Source of the DNA: Isoetes taiwanensis
Lineage: Eukaryota > Streptophyta > Lycopodiopsida > Isoetales > Isoetaceae
Direction of reading: 5' to 3'
Assembly (NCBI GenBank): GCA_021234155.1
Contig: JAJEKV010000096.1
Span: 3,471,678-3,535,677, forward strand
DNA: 64,000 nt
The notes under the pieces were generated by a model. That model did no database searches and was not told the DNA's origin. It saw only the letters and a list, made by a program, of their open reading frames with translations. This document shows positions 23,270 through 36,319 of this stretch, in pieces (position 1 is the stretch's first letter; every line of letters starts with the position of its first letter). Made by a program: the position numbers and the translations under genes.

Positions 23270-24750
23270 GTAGTACTAACCTTGGATTCCTTTCCGGTTG
23301 AATTCAGCGGGACAGCTTGGGAGAATGGATCAACTCTACAAGATCAGAAGTGATTGATGTAAGGCAAGGTTGCAAACTTGTGATCAAAACACTGCGGTGC
23401 TACAAATGAAGGTTCAACACCTTGAGTTCAGGGCCAGAAGATGATTAAAGATTTAAAAAATGGGAAGGAATGATGAAGGATAAACCAAAATTAGTCTTGA
23501 GGGCGGTATTAGGGCTATATGCTAAGATCACAGAGAATTTGAGCTCAAGGAACTATTACCCGGACCTTGGCGGACAAAATCGAGGAGCTTAATCTGGCTG
23601 TCGGTCGGGGAAGGAGACACAACGCATTGAAAGTGTTGGAACCAAGGTTAGAGGTTTATGTCTTGCAAGGACCGTCTTCCTTTATTTATCTTGGATCCAC
23701 TACCTTTAGACCTTGATAAAGCTGAAGATTATGGTAGTGGTTGTCCATTCTGTGGCAAGATCCTCCGGTGGATGGGAAACCACTACCAACTTTGATTCTT
23801 TAAATGCAATCACTTATACCATCTTCCATGTACTTTCAGCCTCTTGAGGTACTTCATATCAAAATTCACGAAGTGCTTAGTATATTTGTATTTCCATTGA
23901 CAAATTTGTGTGTTCACTTTGCGGGATTTGTAATCAACATTTGCATTGAGAATTGTTGTCATGAATTTTCTACGACATGGGTACAAGCCTTAGGTGTGAG
24001 TAGGGAGGATCAAAAGCAACATCAAACTCTTGAGGCACTTATAGGTGAGCGCCCTTGTCATATTGAGATGCCAAAGCATAGTTACAATCAATTGTGATTC
24101 AATTCCAGGTTTGCAGAGCATGGTGCCATTTACTAATTCAGGTTTAATTGTTCCTACTAGTGGCAATGACTTTGTGAGTCCATATAGCACACCAAAAAGG
24201 GACTTATTTTCTACCCTCAAAGGTAACCAAGTCTTGTTTGATGCAATTGGGATATGTAGCTTACTTCTTCATCCCTACTTTGTAGATATAGAGGTACAAT
24301 GTACTTTCGCTAGGGGTTCAAGACACTCCACACCCCTTCAAAGCATTAGACTTACAGATAGAAACTTCGGGGCAAATCGGAAGATGCATCGGGTTATAGG
24401 AATCGGACAAATCGAGTAGATGTCAACAAATCGATGGGTGCATCAAGTCAAGCTCCAACTTCGACAACAATCGCCGTCGGCCCGGATGCATTAAGTCATG
24501 CTCCACACCAATCGCCAAATCAGCGGATTCATCGGGTTATGATCGAACAAATTGATAGGTGAATCTAAGTCACAAGGTAACTTCCAACCTTTTGTGCATG
24601 TCTTCTTTTAATTTGACCCATATAGTTCTGAGAATCTATTCAATTTTGCAGCTCGGAAATGTCTGAGGAGAAAAATCAAAGGCGAGAATTCCAAACAAAA
24701 GACACCTCAAGACATCTTTGAAGCCCGGTTTCCAGCCACTGCACCAAGAC
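23270..24750. other. Unassigned stretch
   Basis: No recognised gene. It contains ORF 24045-24419 (124 codons), which has no known motif. The sequence is rich in CG and poor in CAG/CTG in places, like the damaged blocks of the duplicated segment. Confidence 0.35.
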
Positions 24751-24754
24751 ATCT

Positions 24755-25441
24755 TTGAAGCGAAGTTTCGACCCACCAACTCTGTCCATCGCGAAGACTA
24801 CAAGGATAAGCCCAATCCACACTTGTTTTTACTACAATGGATTTTTGGGTAGAAGCTATGACAAGAGTAAAAAATACCCCACGCCAAAGAAGGGTGTTAC
24901 AATGGTCACATATGAGATCAAGGTTGTAGTAAGTAGACCCGGCTTGGACCGAGTTCTTAGATTGGTGCGGTCAGAATTTTCATATAGCACTTTGGTCCAG
25001 CCTGCAGGCTCAAAACATGAGAATGATAGTTAAGGGAGCATTGATAAAATACAAGGACAAATTCCAATTCATATGGACTCAGGATCATTGTACAAGCACA
25101 AATTTATATAGCGATTGGAAAGCCAATTTTTACGAAGCACCTCAAAAGGTCTACGGCCATATCCAAGTTTCACAAAGAGAGCGTGCTTCTCATTGATGAT
25201 ATATGATACAAAGGGTACCTCAATGAGCCAAAACACCATCATGATCTGTCCAAACAGCTGGAGCCCTGACAAAGTAGATGGTAATTTCCTCATGAATGAT
25301 CTAAAGGATTGGCTTCAAAAGGGTTCTTTGAAGGTAGAGAATATGCAAAGTTATGTCGAAAGCAACAAAATCTTTGATATGTTTGACATTGAGAGTCAAA
25401 TTTGTATTAATATGATGAAAAAACATAGAACTAAAGCCTAG
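24755..25441 (+). pseudogene. Unrecognised broken protein relic
   Basis: Parts of one old protein appear in different frames. One frame gives NFYEAPQKVYGHIQVSQRER (~25125-25184). Another gives VLLIDDIYDTKGTSMSQNTI, then MICPNSWSPDKVDGNFLMND and LKDWLQKGSLKVENMQSYVE to a stop at 25441. The residue make-up is protein-like and the two frames join naturally. I do not recognise the family. Confidence 0.3.
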
Positions 25442-25449
25442 AAATAGTA

Positions 25450-27235
25450 TTATTGTGTATATGATATAACTTCTCTATACTTTTTTAATATAAACAAAGT
25501 TTTACTTCAATTGTTCATTTCTTGGCTATTTCAATGTTCCTCATGATTTTCAATGATCTTCCATTTCTTGAATGTAAACTTACACCACCGGCCACGAGGA
25601 CTGCGGTGTTAAGAGCGCACATCCGACCAGAACACTTACCACTTGAAGTGTTTAAAGGACAATGGAGCCTCTTGTACTTGATCAAGATTCAATCAGAATA
25701 TTGGAGAAAAGTGGGGAATTGGTTGATGACAAGGGATAGTCCATTTGTTCATGAAGTTAGTAATTTAATATAAACAACTTCAGTTTGAAGTCTTACATTT
25801 GTTTTTAAAGCATCTTGTTTTACCAGACCTTGGACTTTGGCGGTGTATGCACCAATTCTGCATCAAGCATGACATGGAGCGAGAGGTTCCATTTCATGGA
25901 TCGCTCATTACACATTCTTGTGAGCGAGCATGCTTCAAAGGACAAAGCTGTTGAACCCTCAACTTGCAATTTCAAAATGTACCATTACCGGACATGTTAT
26001 CGGCCCGACCTTTGGGCCGGTGTATGTCATTGTAGGTCTTGGAGGTCTTGTAGGTCTTGTATGTCATTTTCTGTCAGCAAGATGTGTACCATTTTGACAG
26101 CCTAGAAATGTACAAGGGCTCCGAGCCTGTCATGAATTTTGTTGAGGATCCAAACACAAAATTCCCAAGCACCATAAAGCTGCACCACAAGAGAATTACA
26201 GGTTCCCCCACTTAGTCTGATTGCTGGTCATGTGGTCCTACTATATGTGTCTTTGTAAAGAAAGTTGTGGCTGCAGTAATGCGAGACTTGGACATACTAT
26301 CCCAATGCAAGGTGGGTTCGTAAATTTGAATGTATTACTCATCCAATGTGAGGCCTGATATGTTTGTTGCAGGGTGTACCAATTTCTAGTTGGGAGCTGT
26401 TGGACACGCGCAGAATGATGATTGATGTTGTGAAGCACAGTTGCTCTAGTAATGAAGCTGAGGTTGACAGATCAATAGATCTTTACTTGTAATCTATTAT
26501 TTATATTATTGTAACCAAATAGGTTATTCTTGTAACCTATCCTTTCATTGACATTCTAATGTACATTGTTGTATACTATTGTATACAATAGACTTTCCTG
26601 GCTGACCAGAGAACACTCTGGTGGAGTTCAAATCTCCAGAAGAAATTGATGTAAATCAAAGTATCTTGGAATAAAAACTAAAGATGTATTCAAAGAGACA
26701 TCTAGATGAAAAGGTTATATTTATCTACTTACTTAAAATGTTTTGGAGGTGGGTGTCCTCTTTTTTTTCCATTGTGCCCGGTAACACTCCGTTTCCGGCC
26801 AAAAGCGTGATTTTTGGATCGAATTTTTTTTTTTTATCAGCTTTTTTTTTTCCACATCATTTTTGAACCAAAACCTAAAAACGGGCAAAACCGTTTCTTG
26901 AAGAAATTTGGGATGATGTTTGCAACGCGGCCCCGATATGATTATCCATGTTCCACTCAGCAAGCCGGTTTCTATTATTTCCTTGGTTAAACCCTAAGTT
27001 CCTTCTCTTGAAGGCTTTTCTATTCTATTCATCAAAGAACTTCTCATATAACATTTTTAACAAACTTCAAGAACAACCATCGCCCGGTGGGCATACATGC
27101 TTGGTTTCATGTAAATGCATTCGATTATTTACTTATTTTGATTTTTCGGTCGTTCGCGATTTGGAGCCTTATAATTTAAAGGCCAATTTCATAACTTTGA
27201 AGCCCTTGCAAAACGTCCGTTAAAGTTAATCCTGT
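25450..27235. other. Unassigned AT-rich stretch
   Basis: No supported gene. It includes T-rich runs near 26820-26850 and local GTAGGTCTTG repeats near 26031-26060. Confidence 0.4.
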
Positions 27236-27239
27236 GTTT

Positions 27240-27816
27240 CGGCTTATCTCTCTTACGTTTTCCCTTTTAAATTCATTGCAAGATCTACGAGAAGTACGGC
27301 TGGACAAGCTCCTTTAGATCGGATAGCGGGTTTAGTTGAGCTTTATGTTCTTTGGAATAAAACCGGTGGATGCGGTTCACTCCTCAGGGCGGTCGATGAG
27401 AATTTGACGGGGAATCGATTATGGGGGAATACAAAGAAACCATTAAATGCAGACTATTTTCAGCGTCCAAGGGAAAGAATATAGGATCATTGTCACTATT
27501 AAGCTTTACACCAAGGTACTACTTTCTAGAAATTCATACTTTCGGAATATTTATCGTCTTCCTTACGGGATTATATGTAGGAGCTTGATTGTCCAATAAT
27601 CCTATTCATGTGCGGGGCTACAAGAATGAGCCAATTCTGGAGTTATTGAAGACCCATGCCCCAGCCACCTTGGTATATCACCCATGGATGCTACACGAAT
27701 GGGTCGTTTTTATCTTTGCTGTTAATTCTTATCATGTTATACAAGGTATACAGTCCAACACCATGCTTATCATGCTTTCTCACGTAGATCTACATTTTGG
27801 CTTACCTAAGGAGTAA
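27240..27816 (+). pseudogene. Unrecognised ORF fragments
   Basis: A frame near 27290-27480 reads APLDRIAGLVELYVLWNKTG and then GCGSLLRAVDENLTGNRLWG. A second at 27589-27816 reads LELLKTHAPATLVYHPWMLH. Both look protein-like, but no family is recognised. Confidence 0.2.
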
Positions 27817-27829
27817 AATGTCGGCCAAT

Positions 27830-29640
27830 GTAATATCGGGTAGATCCTCATTGTTTATTTGTTGTCATTTGTAACTCAAATCCGGCCTGCCATAGCCATG
27901 AATCGGCATTTGGTTATGCCTTGGCGGTTACCGACTTTTCTCATGTCCTAACTTTCTTTTCGGGTTTTCTTCTCTCGGGGATCTGCTATCGTGGAGGTGA
28001 AGTCGGCTTAGCGATAAATCAAATCTTGGTCTCCGGGTAGATTCTCACTTTTTTGTTGTCATGCCTACCATCTTCTTGCTTACTTGCAAGTATATAAAGC
28101 CAAATCGAGTCCTGCCCTAGCCATGAATCGGCATTTTTTTTCGAGGGCCGAGGCGCGAAGCGGTTTCCAATCGCGTTTCCGGTTTAATCTGGTAGCAATA
28201 CTTCTTTGTCCATACAAAATCTCGAGATGTGCTTATTTGTGTTTTGGCCTGGACTTTATATCTGGTCGGATTAGGGATTTTCTTGTACTTCTCCTCCACT
28301 TTCTTCCACGGTTGAAATCTTTGGCGGCGGCACCGGGTGCCGCCGAGCCCAAGAACTTGGATTCACGTTAGAAGCTCAAAAGAATCCCACGGCTTTTTTT
28401 TGAGCAATGTGTTTTGCAGCAGAGCTTACAACTCATGCAGATATGGTATTTTTATGGCATGGTTCATTCTGGCATGATTCAAGGTATTTATTTCTCCGTT
28501 TATTATTTCTTCCATTTGTGCCATTTTGGTTTTGTTCTCATGCTTGCGCATGTCATTTTTTTTTAACCTCTGACTCATTTCTTCTTGCAGAGGTATGTAA
28601 GCGTTGCTACAGAAACATTTTGCGGATCTTCTATAGATCACATTTTTAGGTAAATGGAAGAGACATGGAAATAATCTCGGGCATTTCGCATGGCTTTCAT
28701 ACGGAGCGAGAGGCATAGACATGGCAAAAATCTTTGTGGAAATATTTTTGTGCAATGTCACTACTCAATGTAATGCAATCATGACACTGGGCATACACTC
28801 TGTTTGTTTATGTATCTGCATGGCTAACGAACTATATTCTCATTTCTGTTAACTGGCAGTTGATGGTTTGCATGGTTTGCTAATCTTCCAATTACTTCTT
28901 AAGCCATCTTTGTCTTGCGGGATTACGCAGGAGTTTACAGAATTAGCATTTGTACTTGAACCTGCTTGCATTTTGCATTTGCACTTTAGAGGCTTTCCCA
29001 AAATCAATTCAGGTAAGGTTTGGGCATTAAGGTTAAATTATGAAGGGATAATGGGATCAATGCTGACAGGTTTGTACAAATGTGGTTTTTGCTAACAGCG
29101 AAGAGGAAATTAACATTTTACTGGATATTGTGTCTGTGCATGTACTACTGCTATATTTCCAAATAACATTGAGACATTCTTAGGAATCCTTCAAAGAGCT
29201 GAGTAAATTTGTCACCATGTGACTTCAAGGTGAAGCTCCACAGCAAAGTTGACAGGTTGTGTGTTATCATCTTTGGCTTTTTATTGGACAAGCGTTAAAC
29301 CTGAGCTACATTTGCATTCTTTCTTTATGCCCATGTTAAATACCATGTTACTTTGCCTTTGCCTTTATTTGCCTAAACAAAATCATCTAGAGTTGCAAAA
29401 TAATATTCTGTTTAAAGTTGCAGGTTAAAAGTGAATCAAACTTTCAGAACGCTGTTATTATTATTAGGGGCCATCTTTATCTCCATTCCGAAGTCCCACT
29501 ATAACACAGTACACCTACAACAAATCTATGAAACCTAGATTTGTTGCATCTCCTGCAAACAGGTTCTTTTCAAGGGAAAGAGTCCATCTCTTGCAAATAA
29601 TATGCACCACTAGATCAATGAAAGTGTTCCCAAAAATATT
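27830..29640. other. Unassigned stretch
   Basis: No supported gene. Overlapping short ORFs on both strands near 28100-28760 have no recognised motif. Confidence 0.35.
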
Positions 29641-29685
29641 AATCTTCTTTTTTTATTTTCGTAAGGTGTTGGGTTCCGTGCCAAA

Positions 29686-29721
29686 GGGAACGCCGCATCT
29701 TATGCCGCATGCGGCGTTCCC
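29686..29721. other. Perfect 13-bp hairpin
   Basis: GGGAACGCCGCAT at 29686-29698 pairs exactly with ATGCGGCGTTCCC at 29709-29721 across a 10-base loop. A weaker GCATCCC / GGGACGC hairpin follows at about 29731-29751. The stem is GC-rich in an AT-rich setting. It could be a transposon end or an RNA hairpin. Confidence 0.8.
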
Positions 29722-29752
29722 TTCCGCTTTGCATCCCTCCTTGCGGGACGCA

Positions 29753-29846
29753 GGCTGGCCAAATTCAATGCTTGAAATTCCCAGATCTCGAAGAAGGCAG
29801 GCGCCACGATTGAATGAGATAGAATGGCAAATTTGAATTGCCAGCC
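29753..29846. repeat. Small foldback element
   Basis: GGCTGGCCAAATTCAA (29753-29768) is inverted, with one base missing, at TTTGAATTGCCAGCC (29832-29846). The ~95-bp structure resembles a tiny foldback or MITE remnant. No target duplication was found. Confidence 0.5.
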
Positions 29847-29872
29847 TTTACGAAATTGCTCCTCCCTTCCAT

Positions 29873-30005
29873 TTGGCGCCTCACTCTCATTTCCGGCACC
29901 TCAGCTCTCATTTCCTTTCCGCCTCAGCTCTCATTTCCGGCAAAGGTGAGCTATTCTTCCATTTCGTTTCCTTTTCTTCCATTCTTTCCTTCTTTCCATG
30001 CTTAC
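29873..30005. repeat. Dispersed repeat, left copy
   Basis: Shares GCACCTCAGCTCTCATTTCC, GTGAGCTATTCTTCC and TTTCGTTTCCTTTTCTTCC with 33000-33195. About 130 bp, same orientation, 3.1 kb apart. Confidence 0.8.
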
Positions 30006-30108
30006 AAGTTCGAGTTCTTGCCATGCTTACAAGTTCATCTCTGAAACGATGGTGTATTGCAATCTGAAATAATGAAGACTTGATGGAAAAGAATAGCATT
30101 AAGTAGAA

Positions 30109-30137
30109 CTAGTAATGGTGCCCAGCGTTGCTGGGCA
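30109..30137 (-). mobile_element. Helitron 3' terminus, minus strand
   Basis: On the minus strand the end reads TGCCCAGC-AAC-GCTGGGCA (8-bp stem, 3-base loop), then six bases, then CTAG followed by T. The other Helitron end in this window (41563-41593) has the same loop size and the same six-base spacing. The element would extend to higher coordinates; its 5' end was not found. Confidence 0.7.
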
Positions 30138-30139
30138 TA

Positions 30140-32990
30140 ATTTGGAACTTGTAAGTGTCGGGAACCTGGAACTTGTGCATTTGCCTACAATAACTTCTAG
30201 ACCATTGGAACTTTGCATTCGCATACAATAACTTCCAGGCCATTGAATAATTTTGCAAACCTACAGATTGCAAGTCTGGGCCATCGGGTCATTTTGAGAG
30301 TCTGTAGATTGCAAGTGGTCATGTCTATGAGTTGTTGATGTTGTGTATAAAATCTCATTAAGTCACTCTCTGTTGTTGATTGTATATGAATGTGGATATA
30401 TTGTTGTAGCTATGATGTATTGTTGCTTATATATGAATATGGATGTGTGTTGTGGTTATGGATGTGTTGTGTTATGTAGATGTGTGTTGTGGCTATGGAT
30501 GTGTTGTGAACACCACCACGTAACCTTTTGTAGGCATTGCATTATTGTGTGTGCGCTTACACAATTTGTTTATTGTGTTTTACTCCTTTATCTATAGCTA
30601 CCTCTAAAAGTATTTTGCGCCTTTAATTAGAGCTACTTTTAAAAATAATGACATTTTAATTGTGTGCGCAAATAAATAATGAGACACATGTTTGTGACTC
30701 TTGCCAATTAAATATGTAACATTGCAAAATATGAAAGATGATCTTTTAATGGATTTTCTTAATATATATATCCCATGTTGAATTTATGGAAAACTAAGTT
30801 CTTTTTCTTTAAGGCTTTGGAGACATGGCATAGAAGAACGTTAATGGAATCTCAACATTAAATTATGTTCTCATGAGACATGGCATTGAAGAATGAGCTT
30901 TCCAACCACTTAAAATCGACCCGACTTAAAATCGACCGGTGGCATTGAATAAAAAAGCGGACATTGTAGCATGCAATAGAGAATTGAGTTGAGTCGAAAA
31001 AGGACATTGGAGCATAAAGGAGAGAATGAAGCATATCAAAATGGAACTTTTGTATCCTTTGCTAGCCAACAACAAACTTTCTGAGAGGGTTCTTATAAGG
31101 ATAGCACTCTAGAAGTAGAAAGGACTAAGCGGTATGGTCCCGAATTGAAGGCTTAAAAATGATTGAGAAAACAATATGCAAATTAGATTTACCGTTCTTG
31201 GATCACGGTTTGTTCTTTTTCAATAGTGAGACTCTCACTTTCAATACAACAGTTGTTAGAATAGAGACAAAGCTGTGTTCCTTGTGTCATCTCTGCACAC
31301 ACTATATAATGATTAATTGTATAGACAAAGACAATAGAATACATTTAACAAAGACCTCTCTCAATCTCCTTTTGAATTCAAATGCAGCTAGAAAAGCTAT
31401 AGCGAGGAAACTTCGAGAGATCAAAGCCAAAGGCAACAAACCCGGCAAACATAGCAAGCGCGATGATAATTTCGTTAGGTCGGTGCATTGGCTCGAGAAT
31501 CAATGAACGCTAAATGAAGGCCCACTATGTGTGCAGCCATTCTTCAACTATTTGTCTTTGAGTTTACGTTGTTACAAAATCTACAAAGGGCATACACGTC
31601 CCTTAGCTCGGCTTGGGTCACAGCGTAATTTGACCACTTAAAATCACTAAATATCGGCCTAGATATCGGTATGCAAAGTCCTAGAGATCGGTATGCCTTG
31701 ACATCTCATGAAGAAAGCTAACGGGGAACCTACTCTAAAAGCTGCGGCAAATATCCGGTGACCCGACCCGGTTCGAAATGCATTGCCGCGACCTCGGTTA
31801 TAGCAGCGGAGGATTATCACGGACAACAATAAATCGGCCTTGCTTAGCACAAACAATGGCTACCTCATGCCCTCAAGACAATAAGCGGTATGACTCTTTT
31901 TCCCCACTAACCACTTAATCTTGCATTACGTAAGCATTGCGGTGCCGCGATTCGAGGTTTTTGAATATAAAGGGATTGAGTGAAAAATCACGGTTAAATA
32001 TTATGAAGGAGCTAGCTATTTGAACAAATTCTGATTGGCAATACCTCTCAAAGATTTAGTATAGGATATAAGATGCACATATAATAACTTTCGACATGCA
32101 ACCACGTTTTGAATATTACCGATAAAAATTTTGTCTTGACTTGTAAAATCCTCTTTAGAGCGCATGGCAAACCTCAAAGCGATGCATAACATCAACGAAG
32201 CTAGGTTACAATTCTGGGGACGACCATCTAACGAGTTGGATCCATAAAAAGTTCTTCCGACATCGGATCATGGAGAAGCATACATTGTGTAGCTTGCTCT
32301 GCGGAATGTAAAGGAAAGATGCGCCATGCCGGCTTTTGAGATATTATCTACTCTGGTAGGGCTTTTGATCCGATGAAGCTCAAAGGAAAATAGATGTAAG
32401 TTTCCTCAATATGCCATCAAAATCGTAATTGTTCTTTAAGATTTTGAAAGATATTCCGAATCAGACTCAAACGACCACCCGGGAACAAAAGCCTAGCAAA
32501 CTCTGCTCATATGGCAAAACCTCCACGGTAAAAGAATGATCCCATCTCCTCTCCTCTAGTTTCTTTAGATCGCCAATATCATTCTCTTTTCCACTTGTTT
32601 CAACGCTACCAATGTGCTACAACGCCTTGCGATTAAGGCGAAAACTACGGTCGACCATGAAAACCACGATGGGCAAGGGCGGGGCGAATATAATGAAGAT
32701 GGCTATGGCAACAATGATGGCGATCGCGGAGGAGGAAGAGTGGCGGGGGCATCGAATCGGGTTTGGGCTTGGCGCCATAGCCGACCATCTCAAAAGCGAG
32801 CGGCGGGGCTAAAATCTAAACCGCCTAACCTAACTTTCTAAACTAAATCTGAGCCGTCAATTTTAGGGTTTCGTTGACGACATACTTACCCAATAACATT
32901 ATAATATAGGAGGATGTTTCATCTGGGCTTGAAACAGTAGCATCTGAGTCAAGAAACATGATTTATTTAAATTCTGAAGGGTTTTACCTT
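30140..32990. other. Unassigned stretch, possibly inside the minus-strand Helitron
   Basis: No recognised gene. A GTTGTGG(T/C)TATGGATGTG local repeat lies at 30430-30510. An ORF at 31159-31506 (115 codons, basic C-terminal part KAIARKLREIKAKGNKPGKH) has no known family. The stretch 31.6-32.8 kb is CG-rich and CAG/CTG-poor. Confidence 0.35.
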
Positions 32991-32999
32991 TATCAGATT

Positions 33000-33195
33000 T
33001 GGCGCCTCAGTTCCATCTTGGCGCCTCAGTCTCATTTCCGGCACCTCAGCTCTCATTTCCGGCAAAAGTGAGCTATTCTTCCATTTCGTTTCCTTTTCTT
33101 CCATTCTTTCCATGCTTCTAGGTGATACTAGGTGAGCTATTCTTCCATTTCGTTTCCTTTTCTTCCATTCTTTCCATGCTTCCAGGTGATACTAG
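33000..33195. repeat. Dispersed repeat, right copy, with 64-bp tandem duplication
   Basis: Matches 29873-30005. Inside it, GTGAGCTATTCTTCCATTTC starts at 33068 and again at 33132, giving two near-identical 64-bp units ending in GGTGATACTAG. Confidence 0.85.
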
Positions 33196-33199
33196 GTGA

Positions 33200-35387
33200 T
33201 TTTAGTTGTTGCTGGAGGTTGGGAACTTGATCAAAATATTTTCATAGCCAAAATAACACATCTCGGGCCATAAATTTGTTATTACTTGTGGCGGTAACGG
33301 GTTAGGAAATAAGGTACTTTTTCATTTCAAGTGTATTTTATGGTATTCTAAGAAAGAGGGTTGTGCTCATCCACATACGACAAACATACACCGCTATTAT
33401 GTGTGAACCGTTTGTTGGTTCTTCATGGAATTAGAAGATAACTCAGTACTCACATCTAAGATCTGGACTAAGCGTGAAGATATTATTGGGGCCATGGATC
33501 AAGCGGCCAAAAATGGTACAAGATTAACTTCACACTATCTTTGCGATCCTTACCAATGGTAGCGACTGATGGCGAGAGTCTCCTTGTAGTCTGAGAACAA
33601 AAGCTTTGTTGAAGGATGTTCCTTGGCTACAATTTGGTGGTTGTCTGTATTTTTTGCCAAAGACCTTTACCATTCCAGAGTTCTAGACCCCTTTTAGAGG
33701 CAATGTTTCCTGATAAGATGGCACTTACATATTTGTTGCTTCCTAGTCAAATACATCAGAGCCCCTTCAGAATCAGAACCAATGCAAAAATGCTCATAGC
33801 AAGAATCAGTCTTCAGAACCAAAACCAATGCAAACGTGCTGGCACTTTACAATTGTCGGGCGCCCACAGATATGGTTCGCAATTGCCTTTTGCATTAGAA
33901 GACAACAAGCCCGACCTCTGAGAAATATTTGCAGAAGAAAGTAGATGATAATGGAGAACTATTTGTCGAGCTTCTGATAATGAAGTTGCATTTTGAGGAT
34001 GCTTGCTATCAGACCATTCCACAATCAAAGTATATCTTGAAACTGATTGTGGACATATAACATAGTTCTTATTTCTCAACCCTGTGCCCATCTCCCTGAT
34101 CCTGCCCTCCCTTTTGTTAAAATCCAAACAGAATTCTGCAGTCTTTGATGTATTCTCAAGGCATCAGACAACATGACGGCACCACACAAGCTACCAGGAG
34201 AGCTATGAAATATTTGCAGTCATATGCTGCATTTGCTGGGAGGAAAACTTTTATTTCAAGCCATGGTTCATAGCAAGAATCTTTCTTCACCAGCTAGCCA
34301 GCAGCCCACATTGTCCAAAAACCCTCCTTGGCAATAATTCTTCTACACATGTTGGCTATCATTTACTGCTTTTTTGCATTATCATTTACTGTTTTTGTGC
34401 ATTATCATTTACTGTTTTTTTGCATCCTATTTTTGCAGGGCTTTTACTGTTTTTTTACTCCTATTTTTGCAGGGCTTTTGCAGACGGATCTTTGCATGTG
34501 TTGATAAGTTTGCATATGCCCACACTTCATTGCAGCAGGCCTTTCATTCATAACCGAGGTACATGTCTTCATTATCCATCATTTGTCCATTATGATAAGA
34601 CACAAACGTCTATTTGTTATTGCAACATTATTTGTTTGTGCATTATCATTTGTCTATTTGTTTGTGCATTATCATTTCTTGTTTTTGCATCCCTATTTTG
34701 CGGGGCTTTTGCGGGGCTTTTCCTGTTCTTTTACTCCTATCATTGCAGCAGGCTCATTCATAACCGAGGTACATAATGATAAGACATATCTGTTTCTTTG
34801 CATAAGGCATGATTGTGTAGACATGCCCAGGAGAATTATACATTCTTATCATTCTTATCTTCAATTTCCATACTTCCTTCATTCTTGCCCTTTCGCGACT
34901 AGCATGGAAACCAACAAAGCCCCATAGATAGGCTTCTCATTCATCTCAAAGAGATTTTCTACAATGGTGGGCCGGTGGATAGCCGCACACATCACGAACT
35001 ACCCACGAAAAATAAAGGGAAAAATCAATTATATCATTTGGACCCCAAAACAAATACAATGCTAATAGATGAGTGGCTGATGTACTGTAAAGCTTATCAC
35101 CGGGGATTAAAAAACCCCCCTTCGGGTTTCGAGGAAAAACCCTAGTGATAAACTAACCGGCACGGGGCTTAGACAAGCGTAAAGGCATAGAATGGCTCCC
35201 AAAACCAGCGCATGGAGAAGTCAAAGCGGATGGCGCTCGCCAACCCTTACCTGCACATCACCAACAACAAGCGAGAAACATACCAAAGAATAGCATCACC
35301 CGGTGGGTGGAAAAAAAGCATCACTTACCGGGTGGAGCGAGAACATACATTTATATAATAAACAAAGAAGGGGAGGGTGGGTTCAAA
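33200..35387. other. Unassigned stretch with local repeats
   Basis: No recognised gene. ATCATTTACTG-T-rich-TGCAT units repeat three times at 34358-34425. GCAGGGCTTTT and TCATAACCGAGGTACAT blocks recur up to about 34775. Confidence 0.4.
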
Positions 35388-35945
35388 GAGAATAAAGATG
35401 CTATTCCAGAGAGAGAGAAGAGGAAGGCGATGAAGCGTCGATGAAGAACTTCTGCAATAAGTAGCAAAGTCCCAACGATGAGCGACCCAAAAGCATGGAT
35501 GCATGCATCGCGGCGCAATGCATGCATGCTCGTCTTGATGAGCAAGTTCTTGCCGGTTAAGCTCTTTGAATCGGCGACGATCTTTTACTGGCGTAATGCG
35601 CTTCATGAAACCAACAAAGCCCCCTCTACCAAAGGACTTCCTTAACAAACTAGGATCGAGGGCGAAGGTCCGCGGGATGAAGGCTAAAAGCCGGAAAGGA
35701 CAAACGAGGAAAACAACGCCAAATTGACCAAACCCGGCGGGGAAGAAGCCCTCCCCACCTGGAAACAAATCAAAAGAGAATAAAGATCTATCGAGAGAAG
35801 AGGAATTAGCCGATGAAGCGTCGATGAAGAACTACGCAATAAGTAGCAAATCGCCAACCATGAAACGGCCCAAAAGCATGGATGCATGCATGCGGCGCAT
35901 GCAATGCATGCATGCTTTCGTCTTGAGCAAGAATGCCGGTTCGAT
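35388..35945. repeat. Direct repeat pair with GCATGC palindromes
   Basis: Units at 35388-35560 and 35773-35945 share GATGAAGCGTCGATGAAGAAC, GCAATAAGTAGCAAA and CCCAAAAGCATGGATGCATG. They lie 385 bp apart, start to start. Each holds overlapping ATGCATGC/GCATGC palindromes, which contain the CATGCA core of RY elements. A regulatory role is only a possibility. Confidence 0.75.
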
Positions 35946-36319
35946 TCTGTAGTCAGCGGGTTTACAATAGGTCCAGAAATGTTTTGTAGCCTACAAATCT
36001 TGATCAGATCTATTGATTTGCAATAGGTGTCGTAACCAAGGAAGGCATAGTCAAACCTGGTGGCGGTTTCTTTTGCAAGGTTAGTTGATATGTTTTATTT
36101 ATTTATTTATTGTTTCGTGTTGGAAAGGGTAGATTTGTAAGGGTTTAAGTAGAATGCCATGTTGTGCTTTCCATATTGAGTCGAAAGGTTGTTTATTTTT
36201 TCTTTCTCATATAAACAGTCCAATTAAACTTGCCTTTAAGTTGTCCTCTACTATACACACGTGTCCATGCCAGTCCTTGCCTAAACTTGCTCTAATCTTC
36301 TTTTTCTATTGTCATGTAG

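Noticed and set aside
22821..23353. Overlapping ORFs rich in C, H and V on both strands
   Set aside because: Products of the TGTGGTGC repeat field; no domain and no consistent frame.
35105..35140. AAAACCCCCCTTCGGGTTT as a bacterial-type terminator
   Set aside because: Weak stem and eukaryotic context; no gene ends beside it.
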